Assembly (NCBI RefSeq): GCF_964019385.1
Contig: NC_088646.1
Coordinates: 254,410 to 318,409, forward strand
Reading direction: 5' to 3'
DNA length: 64,000 nucleotides
Source: Sycon ciliatum
Lineage: Eukaryota > Porifera > Calcarea > Leucosolenida > Sycettidae
Below the pieces are notes generated by a model. That model saw only the letters and a list, made by a program, of their open reading frames with translations, had not been told where the DNA came from and made no database searches. Shown one piece after another: positions 33,538 through 43,082 of the stretch (its first letter is position 1; each line of letters opens with the position of its first letter). The position numbers were made by a program, and so were the translations under genes.

Positions 33538-33640
33538 AGCTAGCTTGCAGTGTAGGGGTAGAGTGCTCGACTGGGTAAAGCCAGGAGCGTAGACGAATCC
33601 GTTGATCCCCGAGCTGCAGAGAGTGCTCAATGTCAGAGAC

Positions 33641-34466
33641 ACCTTTCAAAGCCCGTCACGCCAACCACCTGACCTCCATGCGTCATGAAAAATACAAAAA
33701 CAGCACTGAGCTCGCAAAACACGTATGGGAGCTGAAGAGCGAGGGAAAGCCGTTGACCATTACATGGAAGGTGCGGGAGAAGAGCCGATCATACAGATGT
33801 GAGTCAAAAAAATGCAATCTTTGTACCGCGGAAAAATTCCACATCCTGACTACACCCAAGAAGCTCCTACTCAACAAGCGGTCCGAGATGGTCTCGAAAT
33901 GCAGGCACGAGAATAAGTTCCGCCTCGCAAATTTCACACCTATCAAATGAACTGACCAAGTACTGTACTGCACTTTGCCTGAGCACCCATTATTATTAAT
34001 AACAAAAATCCCTTGGCCTGTAGTCGGCGATGCCACTCTGCTCACGCCTGCCCGTCACCAAACGACTCCCTACTTGTAGCGATCTCACTGGCCCATTGCC
34101 CGCCACCCTCCTGGCACCTCCACCCATCTGCTGTACACTGCCTCCCCATCGCCTCTTTCCGCGCTTTCATGCTCACACCTGCCTGTTGCCCGCCACCATC
34201 CTGGCACTTCCCCTGTCGCGCCTTGGCCCGCGCTAGCTTTCTCCCCATACCTCACACCAGATTTAGCGCTAAATTTGTTTATGCTTGTGGCTCTATGTTT
34301 ATAAGCATACTGTTGGGTAGGCCCGAGTATCAGTTGTCTGATGATTGCCTAGCGGCATGAAACTCAGAGTTACAACCAACCTGAACGTCCTCCGCTGAGT
34401 CTGCTATGTACTAAGCTCTGTCTCTGACATTGAGCACTCTCTGCAGCTCGGGGATCAACGGATTCG
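33641..34466 (+). mobile_element. Penelope-like element, copy D (5'-truncated)
   Basis: Plus-strand fragment starting inside the GIY-YIG domain at SETPFKARHAN. It keeps the last ~100 codons to the stop near 33950, then the complete pseudo-LTR with hammerhead (34333-34376), ending ...GGGGATCAACGGATT before a TATG tract. It is the inverted partner of copy A. Confidence 0.9.
34333..34376 (+). ncRNA. Hammerhead ribozyme (variant 1), copy D
   Basis: Same 44-nt structure as at 31000-31043, here on the plus strand: paired GTTGT/ACAAC, stem II TGCC/GGCA, intact CTGATGA and GAAA. Confidence 0.85.
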
Positions 34467-34494
34467 ATTATGTATGTATGTATGTATGTATGTA

Positions 34495-34943
34495 CAGTCA
34501 GACCTCGCTTAACCGCACACATCTGTTTTCCATAAAAATATCCGGATAGGCGAGGGAACCGGATAACTGAACACACATACTGGATATGTATGTGACATGT
34601 CAAAAGCAGTGGCATCGTACATACATGTAGACGGGTCCTATGCCGTACAACTGGCGTGCACAGTATGTAAAACAAGCGAGAAAAATGACAAGTGCATGCA
34701 ACTGAGTGCTATCCGCATGCATCCAGCAGGTCAAGGACCTCATTTGCTTCTGCAACCGGATACGACAAAGCTTTTTTGTACACATTTTAACCAGTTTGTA
34801 CACAAAATCATGCACCGGCATGCGGATCGGGAGGTCCGGTTATGTTGTATGCATAACATATGCTGCACATCGGTAACCAGCGATTTTCTTCCGGATGGCG
34901 AGGGATCCGGATAAACGAGGACCGGATAAGCGAGGTCTGACTG
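34495..34943. mobile_element. pogo/Tigger-like MITE inserted in a TATG tract
   Basis: 449 bp, termini CAGTCAGACCTCGCTTAACC and a right end GGATAAGCGAGGTCTGACTG, TA on both sides, with TATG repeat on both flanks. It is the full-length relative of the fragment at 1-66. Interior words CCGGATAA/TTATCCGG are typical of such elements. The short frames across it are not genes. Confidence 0.85.
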
Positions 34944-34944
34944 T

Positions 34945-35190
34945 ATGTACGTATGTATGTATGTATGTATGTATGTATGTATGTATGTATGTATGCATGT
35001 ACATGTATGTATGTATGTATGTATGTATGTATGTATGTATGTGTGGAAATTTTTATTTTCATTGCTATCAGGTTCGGCCTCATTTCCTCTGTGCTGCGCT
35101 GATGAGTTCACAAAGAACGAAACAGCATGCTGTCCGCAGATTGAGTATGTATGTATGTATGTATGTATGTATGTATGTACGTATGTATGT
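34945..35190. repeat. Two (TATG)n tracts bracketing a 100-bp ribozyme unit
   Basis: TATG runs lie at 34945-35042 and 35145-35190. The sequence between them (35043-35144) is not repeat; it holds a hammerhead motif (separate entry). The second tract leads into the 5' end of a LINE. Confidence 0.95.
35087..35145 (+). ncRNA. Hammerhead ribozyme (variant 3) with canonical GUC site
   Basis: Read 5'-3': CTC, internal loop TGTG, CTGCG, core CTGATGA, stem II GTTC-ACAAA-GAAC, GAAA, stem III CAG-CATG-CTG, TC, CGCAG, loop ATT, GAG. Stem I is 5 bp plus a second 3-bp helix beyond an internal loop. Stems II and III pair perfectly, and cleavage would follow GTC. This is the best-formed hammerhead in the window. 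No coding sequence is attached; the unit stands alone between TATG tracts. Confidence 0.85.
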
Positions 35191-36727
35191 TGGCAAGCTG
35201 TGTGGTCGCCTGTTACAAAACCGCCTGCAGTTGATTGCAAACCGTGAGCTTCCTGAATCTCAGTGTGGGTTTCGACCAGGTCACGGCTGTATGGATGCTG
35301 TTTTCTCCGTATGCCAACTTGTGGTGAAGTCGTTTGAACACCGGCAGCAGACATTCTGCATCTTTGTGGACCTCTGCTAAAGCTTGGTGTACCTCCCAGC
35401 CTCGTCTCCCTCATTGAGTCCTTCCATACCAACATGGAGGCTACCGTACGAGTTGCTGGTGAGTCCTCTGGCACGATTCATGTGCGGAATGGCCTGAGGC
35501 AAGGCTGTGTGATGGCACCCGTTTTGTTTAATCTGTTCTTCAGGTTGGTCATGGAGCGTTGGCGTGAGACTTTGGCTGAGCGTGACATCGATGCTGGTGT
35601 GTCCTTCCGTCATGTCGATGGTAACCTTTTCCCGCGTTCTGTTCGACGAGCACAGTCGACGGTGGCTACAGACTTTGAATATGCTGATGATGCTGTGCTA
35701 CTTGCGTCTTCTCTCGCCGTGCTGCTGAGGATTGTCTAGTTGTTTTCTATGACGTAGCGGCTTCGTTTGGTCTGTCCGTAAGCATCCCCAAAACGAATTT
35801 ATCATTGCGGGTCATTTTGCTTCTGAGGCGGATTGTGCCCCCATCCTGGTTGCTGGCGACCAAGTCGAGTGTGTACCGTCTTTTGTATATCTTGGAAGCG
35901 TCATCACACCTGACACCAGATCCTGTCATGACGTCGCTCGGGATCGCTGGGGAGATCCCATTGCGCTATCGGAGAAGATCCGGCATCGGCGCCTCGAATG
36001 GCTTGGTCATGTTGTATGCCTTGAACCTGAGCGTGCGCCGCGACAGCTCTTGTTTGGGTCCCTGGAAACGACCCGGCCTGCCCAGGGTCCTCGTTGGCGC
36101 TGGAAGGATGTGTTGCGTGGCGACCTCCAACATCTTCCAAACTGGTTTGACGTGGCCTCGGAGAGGTCTGAATGGTGCCAGTTTGTGCATGCACCACCTT
36201 CATCGAAGCCAGCACCTGCTCGCGTGGAATGCACCGTATGCCGCAGAACATTTGCAAAGCCGCACTACATGGCTCGTCACAAGTGTACCGCTGAGAAGAG
36301 GATGCCCATCCATCTCCAGCGTGGTGCACTCCAAAGTGATATCTGCAGCAGATGGTTTGCCAGCGCTGGAGGCCGTGCTGTCCACAAGTGCACCCGCAGT
36401 ACGATCAGCACCCAAGCTCGCCCGCCCTCGTCTAGTCGAGAGTCGATTCTCCTGGACAGTGGCAAACTCCAAAGCTCAATGTGCCAACGCCAGTTTTCGC
36501 CATCCGGTTTTAAGCGGCACAAATGCAGCCGTGGCAGTCGCCCTACTTGTAAACAGAGGGAAACCTTCGAATATGAGTGCCGGCTCTGCAACAAACGTTT
36601 TCGGCTTCCACGAGATCTCAACCGGCATGTGGCTCGCCAGCATGGACTCTCTTACCTTGACTCTGGCTCCCTGTCACAAGGGAGTGACATGGCCCTATGG
36701 GGCAGTCATGCTAAAAATTTAAAAAAA
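35190..36727 (+). mobile_element. Degenerate LINE with C-terminal zinc fingers, copy 1
   Basis: Pieces in order: RT motif ESQCGFRPGHGCMDAVF (about 35260), LRQGCVMAPVLFNLFF (about 35490), FEYADDAVLLASS (about 35680), FVYLGSVITPD (about 35880), then the C-terminal region RRLEWLGHVV...PRWRWKDVLR and zinc fingers of the type C-X2-C-X12-H-X-C plus one classical C2H2, to about 36690. The frame breaks several times (near 35380, 35740 and 36050), so it is dead. It ends in an A-rich tail followed by TATG repeats. Clade is uncertain: an endonuclease-RT LINE of the kind common in aquatic invertebrates. Confidence 0.8.
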
Positions 36728-36766
36728 ATGTATGTATGTACGTATGTATGTATGTATGTATGTACA
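36728..36766. repeat. (TATG)n microsatellite
   Basis: Short TATG/TACG tract that joins the A-rich tail of the LINE at its left to the 3' terminus of Penelope-like copy B at its right. Confidence 0.95.
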
Positions 36767-36796
36767 TAGCAGACTCAGCGGAGGACGTTCAGGTTG

Positions 36797-36840
36797 GTTG
36801 TAACTCTGAGTTTCATGCCGCTAGGCAATCATCAGACAAC
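36797..36840 (-). ncRNA. Hammerhead ribozyme (variant 1), copy B downstream pseudo-LTR
   Basis: Same 44-nt motif and stems as at 31000-31043. Confidence 0.85.
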
Positions 36841-37237
36841 TGATACTCGGGTCTACCCAACAGTATGCTTATAAACACATAGGGCCACAAGCATAAACAA
36901 ATTTAGCGCTAAATCTGGTGTGAGGTATGGGGAGAAAGCTGGCGCGGGCCAAGGCGCGACAGTGGAAGTGCCAGGAGGGTGGCGGGCAACAGGCAGGTGT
37001 GAGCATGAAAGTGCGGAAAGAGGCGATGGGGAGGCAGTGTACAGCAGATGTGTGGGGGGAGGGTGGGGGTGCCAGGAGGGTGGCGGGCAATGGCCCAGTG
37101 AGATCACTACAAGTAGGGAGTCGTTTGGTGACGGGCAGGCGTGAGCAGAGTGGCATCGCCAACAACAGGCCAAGGGATTGTGTTATTAATAATAATAATG
37201 GGTGCTCAGGCAAAGTGCAGTACAGTACTTGGTCAGT

Positions 37238-39349
37238 TCATGTGATAGGTGTGAAATTTGCGAGGCGGAACTTATTCTCATGCCTGCATTTCGAGACCAT
37301 CTCAGACCGCTTGTTGAGTAGGAGCTTCTTGGGTGTAGTCAGGATGTGGAATTTTTCCGCGGTACAAAGATTGCATTTTTTTGACTCACATCTGTATGAT
37401 CGGCTCTTCTCCCGCACCTTCCATGTGATGGTCAACGGCTTTCCCTCGCTCTTCAGCTCCCATACGTGTTTTGCGAGCTCAGTGCTGTTTTTGTATTTTT
37501 CATGACGCATGGAGGTCAGGTGGTTGGCGTGACGGGCTTTGAAAGGTGTCTCTGATAGGCCGATGTAAATCTTGCTGGTAGATTCTGCAGTGGCCTCATA
37601 CACAATCTCCTTCGTCTGGCACTCTCCGCGCAGCGGGCAGGATTCCTTAATTCTGCAGTTGCATGCCTTGGTTTGTTCTGGCTCTCGCAGGTTGCTCTTG
37701 TTGTGGCTGCTGATGACCGCTCCCATGTTGGGCATACAACTGTAGCTCACTTTCAGAGTGTTACGGTTAAAAATCTTCCCGAGCTTGGATGTTTTCGGGA
37801 AGTGCCTGGAGACAAGGCTCAGGAACCTACCAGCGACGTTTGTGCTAACGTTTTTGGAGTAGGGAGGGTTGAACCATATGACCTTCCGGCTGCGGTTCTT
37901 CCTGCCCCTGCGCTCATGTGCCTCGGGCTGAAAGTTCAGCACTTCGGTGTATCCACTGGCCTTTAATGCGGTCTGGTACACGGGGGCTGCATGGTTGAAT
38001 GCCTCCGCGTCGCTCGATATAGCAGAAAGGCGCTTGTTGACAGCAGCAGGGATGTTGTTGGTAATCCCAGGCGGGTGGTTGGACTGCTTGCTGACGTAGA
38101 GCGGGTTGTCATTGGGCTTTCGGAAGGGTTGAAATTTCCCGGTGCCCAGGTTCATGGTGACATCCAGGAAATCCACCACCTTCAAGTTCGCTTCGATGGT
38201 AATTTTTAGGTCGAAGCGCTTGAATATTTCCGTCAGCTTTTTTCTGAGGCGGTCTGCAGCCTGTGGGCTGGTGTCCTTGAGGGCGGCCAGTCCATCGTCT
38301 CGGTAGAGGCCGATAGCGGATCTACCGACGAGGCTTGAGAGCTGGTTGAGAAGAAAGGCCCCCACAAGTTCGCACGTCTCGGCGCCATCGTAACTTCCCA
38401 TTGTTACGTCAAACATGTCGCCCTTGTCCTTCATCCAGGGGCGGCCATCGTGGAATAGGAGCGATTTCCGGGCGTGAAAGATGATGTCCATTTCACGCGG
38501 CTCGATCGTGATGAATTGCTCCGCGAACGATAAGGCCTGACGGAGGAGCTGCTCACCAATTGACGGGTAGAATTCTACCACGTCAAAGCATAGGAACGTG
38601 TGGCGCTGTTTGTCGGGTATCTCCTTGAACCACTCGATCACTGACATGGTGCTCCTCCATAGGTTCACGGCCGTTTGGCGACGCACAGCAGCCACGATCT
38701 TCTCCAGTATAGCCTTGCTCACCACACCCACTTCCGATTTTGCTGGGTTAATGAGTCTGCAGGGCAGCGCCCTAGCGAAGTTGTTTTTGTGGTCTTTCAG
38801 TGTTATAAATGCCTCCGACTTAGCCAGTACATCCATCCTGTTTTGAAGATTTAGATCCTCTGCGATCTCCCTCGCCTCGCTGTTGACTTCATCGTAAGCA
38901 TTCTCAGGCGCGATCTTGTAATTTTTGGTGATGTTCTCCCTCATCAGCTTGCTGTATTGCTCTTTTGGTACTTCGTACAAATTCCGGGTTTTATCGGCTT
39001 TCACGATGATGTCCTTAGAGTTTTTGATCGTTTTGGTGTCTTTTCTCATAGTGTCTTGGAGGCTGTCTGATACTTGGCGGAAGCTGACAGTTTCAGCCAC
39101 GCCAATGAGGTCCTCTTCGAAGGCCTTCAGTTCATCGACTTGCGGAGGACACGTCCTGCTTCTGAAGCCGAAGCGTTCTGGTTGCTCCTCTTCGCGTTCC
39201 TCGCCATTGAGGTAGAACAAGGCAGCCCACCTCATACGCTTGATGACTTGCTCAATCCTGTCAATTAGACATTTCCGGTACTGCTTGGGTGAAGGTAGAG
39301 GGATATTCTTCAGGGAATATCCCAGTTGCATTGGCCTTGAAGCGTCCAT
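37238..39349 (-). CDS. Penelope-like polyprotein, copy B (intact, 703 aa)
   Basis: Same domain order as copy A, with all catalytic signatures present: KADKTRNLY, FDVVEFYPSI, LYRDDGL, the Cys cluster, IYIGLSE and the C-terminal KCRHENKF. Compared with copy C I see four substitutions: G for D in MNLDTGK, MP for IS in YSCISNM, and H for R in KARRANH. The two inverted copies are therefore near-identical but not identical. Confidence 0.92.
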   Translation of the reverse strand: MDASRPMQLGYSLKNIPLPSPKQYRKCLIDRIEQVIKRMRWAALFYLNGEEREEEQPERFGFRSRTCPPQVDELKAFEEDLIGVAETVSFRQVSDSLQDTMRKDTKTIKNSKDIIVKADKTRNLYEVPKEQYSKLMRENITKNYKIAPENAYDEVNSEAREIAEDLNLQNRMDVLAKSEAFITLKDHKNNFARALPCRLINPAKSEVGVVSKAILEKIVAAVRRQTAVNLWRSTMSVIEWFKEIPDKQRHTFLCFDVVEFYPSIGEQLLRQALSFAEQFITIEPREMDIIFHARKSLLFHDGRPWMKDKGDMFDVTMGSYDGAETCELVGAFLLNQLSSLVGRSAIGLYRDDGLAALKDTSPQAADRLRKKLTEIFKRFDLKITIEANLKVVDFLDVTMNLGTGKFQPFRKPNDNPLYVSKQSNHPPGITNNIPAAVNKRLSAISSDAEAFNHAAPVYQTALKASGYTEVLNFQPEAHERRGRKNRSRKVIWFNPPYSKNVSTNVAGRFLSLVSRHFPKTSKLGKIFNRNTLKVSYSCMPNMGAVISSHNKSNLREPEQTKACNCRIKESCPLRGECQTKEIVYEATAESTSKIYIGLSETPFKARHANHLTSMRHEKYKNSTELAKHVWELKSEGKPLTITWKVREKSRSYRCESKKCNLCTAEKFHILTTPKKLLLNKRSEMVSKCRHENKFRLANFTPIT

Positions 39350-39496
39350 AGCTAGCTTGCAGTGTAGGGGTAGAGTGCTCGACTGGGTAAGGCCAGGAGC
39401 GTAGACAAAATCCGTTGATCCCCGAGCTGCAGAGAGTGCTCAATGTCAGAGACAGAGCTTAGTACATAGCAGACTCAGCGGAGGACGTTCAGGTTG

Positions 39497-39540
39497 GTTG
39501 TAACTCTGAGTTTCATGCCGCTAGGCAATCATCAGACAAC
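39497..39540 (-). ncRNA. Hammerhead ribozyme (variant 1), copy B upstream pseudo-LTR
   Basis: Same 44-nt motif. It lies upstream of the ORF, so a transcript starting in this pseudo-LTR could be cut here to define its 5' end; that is inference from the family. Confidence 0.85.
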
Positions 39541-40337
39541 TGATACTCGGGTCTACCCAACAGTATGCTTATAAACACATAGGGCCACAAGCATAAACAA
39601 ATTTAGCGCTAAATCTGGTGTGAGGTATGGGGAGAAAGCTGGCGCGGGCCAAGGCGCGACAGTGGAAGTGCCAGGAGGGTGGCGGGCAACAGGCAGGTGT
39701 GAGCATGAAAGTGCGGAAAGAGGCGATGGGGAGGCAGTGTACAGCAGATGTGTGGGGGGAGGGTGGGGGTGCCAGGAGGGTGGCGGGCAATGGCCCAGTG
39801 AGATCACTACAAGTAGGGAGTCGTTTGGTGACGGGCAGGCGTGAGCAGAGTGGCATCGCCAACAACAGGCCAAGGGATTGTGTTATTAATAATAATAATG
39901 GGTGCTCAGGCAAAGTGCAGTACAGTACTTGGTCAGTTCATGTGACCAAGTACTGTACTGCACTTTGCCTGAGCACCCATTATTATTATTAATAACACAA
40001 TCCCTTGGCCTGTTGTTGGCGATGCCACTCTGCTCACGCCTGCCCGTCACCAAACGACTCCCTACTTGTAGTGATCTCACTGGGCCATTGCCCGCCACCC
40101 TCCTGGCACCCCCACCCTCCCCCCACACATCTGCTGTACACTGCCTCCCCATCGCCTCTTTCCGCACTTTCATGCTCACACCTGCCTGTTGCCCGCCACC
40201 CTCCTGGCACTTCCACTGTCGCGCCTTGGCCCGCGCCAGCTTTCTCCCCATACCTCACACCAGATTTAGCGCTAAATTTGTTTATGCTTGTGGCCCTATG
40301 TGTTTATAAGCATACTGTTGGGTAGACCCGAGTATCA

Positions 40338-40381
40338 GTTGTCTGATGATTGCCTAGCGGCATGAAACTCAGAGTTACAAC
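40338..40381 (+). ncRNA. Hammerhead ribozyme (variant 1), copy C upstream pseudo-LTR
   Basis: GTTGT 40338-40342, CTGATGA 40343-40349, TGCC 40351-40354, GGCA 40359-40362, GAAA 40364-40367, mini stem III 40368-40374, TT 40375-40376, ACAAC 40377-40381. Confidence 0.87.
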
Positions 40382-40529
40382 CAACCTGAACGTCCTCCGC
40401 TGAGTCTGCTATGTACTAAGCTCTGTCTCTGACATTGAGCACTCTCTGCAGCTCGGGGATCAACGGATTTTTGTCTACGCTCCTGGCCTTACCCAGTCGA
40501 GCACTCTACCCCTACACTGCAAGCTAGCT

Positions 40530-42641
40530 ATGGACGCTTCAAGGCCAATGCAACTGGGATATTCCCTGAAGAATATCCCTCTACCTTCACCCAAGCAGTA
40601 CCGGAAATGTCTAATTGACAGGATTGAGCAAGTCATCAAGCGTATGAGGTGGGCTGCCTTGTTCTACCTCAATGGCGAGGAACGCGAAGAGGAGCAACCA
40701 GAACGCTTTGGCTTCAGAAGCAGGACGTGTCCTCCGCAAGTCGATGAACTGAAGGCCTTCGAAGAGGACCTCATTGGCGTGGCTGAAACTGTCAGCTTCC
40801 GCCAAGTATCAGACAGCCTCCAAGACACTATGAGAAAAGACACCAAAACGATCAAAAACTCTAAGGACATCATCGTGAAAGCCGATAAAACCCGGAATTT
40901 GTACGAAGTACCAAAAGAGCAATACAGCAAGCTGATGAGGGAGAACATCACCAAAAATTACAAGATCGCGCCTGAGAATGCTTACGATGAAGTCAACAGC
41001 GAGGCGAGGGAGATCGCAGAGGATCTAAATCTTCAAAACAGGATGGATGTACTGGCTAAGTCGGAGGCATTTATAACACTGAAAGACCACAAAAACAACT
41101 TCGCTAGGGCGCTGCCCTGCAGACTCATTAACCCAGCAAAATCGGAAGTGGGTGTGGTGAGCAAGGCTATACTGGAGAAGATCGTGGCTGCTGTGCGTCG
41201 CCAAACGGCCGTGAACCTATGGAGGAGCACCATGTCAGTGATCGAGTGGTTCAAGGAGATACCCGACAAACAGCGCCACACGTTCCTATGCTTTGACGTG
41301 GTAGAATTCTACCCGTCAATTGGTGAGCAGCTCCTCCGTCAGGCCTTATCGTTCGCGGAGCAATTCATCACGATCGAGCCGCGTGAAATGGACATCATCT
41401 TTCACGCCCGGAAATCGCTCCTATTCCACGATGGCCGCCCCTGGATGAAGGACAAGGGCGACATGTTTGACGTAACAATGGGAAGTTACGATGGCGCCGA
41501 GACGTGCGAACTTGTGGGGGCCTTTCTTCTCAACCAGCTCTCAAGCCTCGTCGGTAGATCCGCTATCGGCCTCTACCGAGACGATGGTCTGGCCGCCCTC
41601 AAGGACACCAGCCCACAGGCTGCAGACCGCCTCAGAAAAAAGCTGACGGAAATATTCAAGCGCTTCGACCTAAAAATTACCATCGAAGCGAACTTGAAGG
41701 TGGTGGATTTCCTGGATGTCACCATGAACCTGGACACCGGGAAATTTCAACCCTTCCGAAAGCCCAATGACAACCCGCTCTACGTCAGCAAGCAGTCCAA
41801 CCACCCGCCTGGGATTACCAACAACATCCCTGCTGCTGTCAACAAGCGCCTTTCTGCTATATCGAGCGACGCGGAGGCATTCAACCATGCAGCCCCCGTG
41901 TACCAGACCGCATTAAAGGCCAGTGGATACACCGAAGTGCTGAACTTTCAGCCCGAGGCACATGAGCGCAGGGGCAGGAAGAACCGCAGCCGGAAGGTCA
42001 TATGGTTCAACCCTCCCTACTCCAAAAACGTTAGCACAAACGTCGCTGGTAGGTTCCTGAGCCTTGTCTCCAGGCACTTCCCGAAAACATCCAAGCTCGG
42101 GAAGATTTTTAACCGTAACACTCTGAAAGTGAGCTACAGTTGTATCTCCAACATGGGAGCGGTCATCAGCAGCCACAACAAGAGCAACCTGCGAGAGCCA
42201 GAACAAACCAAGGCATGCAACTGCAGAATTAAGGAATCCTGCCCGCTGCGCGGAGAGTGCCAGACGAAGGAGATTGTGTATGAGGCCACTGCAGAATCTA
42301 CCAGCAAGATTTACATCGGCCTATCAGAGACACCTTTCAAAGCCCGTCGCGCCAACCACCTGACCTCCATGCGTCATGAAAAATACAAAAACAGCACTGA
42401 GCTCGCAAAACACGTATGGGAGCTGAAGAGCGAGGGAAAGCCGTTGACCATCACATGGAAGGTGCGGGAGAAGAGCCGATCATACAGATGTGAGTCAAAA
42501 AAATGCAATCTTTGTACCGCGGAAAAATTCCACATCCTGACTACACCCAAGAAGCTCCTACTCAACAAGCGGTCTGAGATGGTCTCGAAATGCAGGCATG
42601 AGAATAAGTTCCGCCTCGCAAATTTCACACCTATCACATGA
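40530..42641 (+). CDS. Penelope-like polyprotein, copy C (intact, 703 aa)
   Basis: The ATG at 40530 follows an in-element leader that starts near 40425. Domains are as described for copy A: N-terminal region with KADKTRN at about 117-123, RT palm with D256 and D351/D352, a Cys cluster at 563-577, and the GIY-YIG domain from 583 with Y595-I-G597, R606, E665 and N679. No stop or frameshift. With copies A and B this makes three intact ORFs in 11 kb, which implies recent activity. Confidence 0.92.
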   Translation: MDASRPMQLGYSLKNIPLPSPKQYRKCLIDRIEQVIKRMRWAALFYLNGEEREEEQPERFGFRSRTCPPQVDELKAFEEDLIGVAETVSFRQVSDSLQDTMRKDTKTIKNSKDIIVKADKTRNLYEVPKEQYSKLMRENITKNYKIAPENAYDEVNSEAREIAEDLNLQNRMDVLAKSEAFITLKDHKNNFARALPCRLINPAKSEVGVVSKAILEKIVAAVRRQTAVNLWRSTMSVIEWFKEIPDKQRHTFLCFDVVEFYPSIGEQLLRQALSFAEQFITIEPREMDIIFHARKSLLFHDGRPWMKDKGDMFDVTMGSYDGAETCELVGAFLLNQLSSLVGRSAIGLYRDDGLAALKDTSPQAADRLRKKLTEIFKRFDLKITIEANLKVVDFLDVTMNLDTGKFQPFRKPNDNPLYVSKQSNHPPGITNNIPAAVNKRLSAISSDAEAFNHAAPVYQTALKASGYTEVLNFQPEAHERRGRKNRSRKVIWFNPPYSKNVSTNVAGRFLSLVSRHFPKTSKLGKIFNRNTLKVSYSCISNMGAVISSHNKSNLREPEQTKACNCRIKESCPLRGECQTKEIVYEATAESTSKIYIGLSETPFKARRANHLTSMRHEKYKNSTELAKHVWELKSEGKPLTITWKVREKSRSYRCESKKCNLCTAEKFHILTTPKKLLLNKRSEMVSKCRHENKFRLANFTPIT

Positions 42642-43038
42642 ACTGACCAAGTACTGTACTGCACTTTGCCTGAGCACCCATTATTATTATTAATAACACA
42701 ATCCCTTGGCCTGTTGTTGGCGATGCCACTCTGCTCACGCCTGCCCGTCACCAAACGACTCCCTACTTGTAGTGATCTCACTGGGCCATTGCCCGCCACC
42801 CTCCTGGCACCCCCACCCTCCCCCCACACATCTGCTGTACACTGCCTCCCCATCGCCTCTTTCCGCACTTTCATGCTCACACCTGCCTGTTGCCCGCCAC
42901 CCTCCTGGCACTTCCACTGTCGCGCCTTGGCCCGCGCCAGCTTTCTCCCCATACCTCACACCAGATTTAGCGCTAAATTTGTTTATGCTTGTGGCCCTAT
43001 GTGTTTATAAGCATACTGTTGGGTAGACCCGAGTATCA

Positions 43039-43082
43039 GTTGTCTGATGATTGCCTAGCGGCATGAAACTCAGAGTTACAAC
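43039..43082 (+). ncRNA. Hammerhead ribozyme (variant 1), copy C downstream pseudo-LTR
   Basis: Same 44-nt motif as the upstream pseudo-LTR. Confidence 0.85.

Larger units (their letters stand above)
30967..33640 (-). mobile_element. Penelope-like element, copy A (full ORF)
   Basis: Minus-strand element. Its 5' leader lies at 33640-33538, its single ORF at 33537-31426, and its pseudo-LTR/3' region at 31425-30967 with a hammerhead ribozyme (31000-31043). It joins the truncated plus-strand copy D head to head at 33640/33641, without any host sequence between. Copy A differs from copies B and C at roughly fifteen amino acids, so it is an older or separate lineage. Confidence 0.88.
36767..39941 (-). 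mobile_element. Penelope-like element, copy B, with two pseudo-LTRs
   Basis: Minus strand: upstream pseudo-LTR 39941 to about 39410, leader, ORF 39349-37238, downstream pseudo-LTR 37237-36767. The two pseudo-LTRs are direct repeats of about 470-530 bp, each with a hammerhead. This is the partial-tandem layout known for Penelope-like elements. It joins copy C head to head at 39941/39942. Confidence 0.9.
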
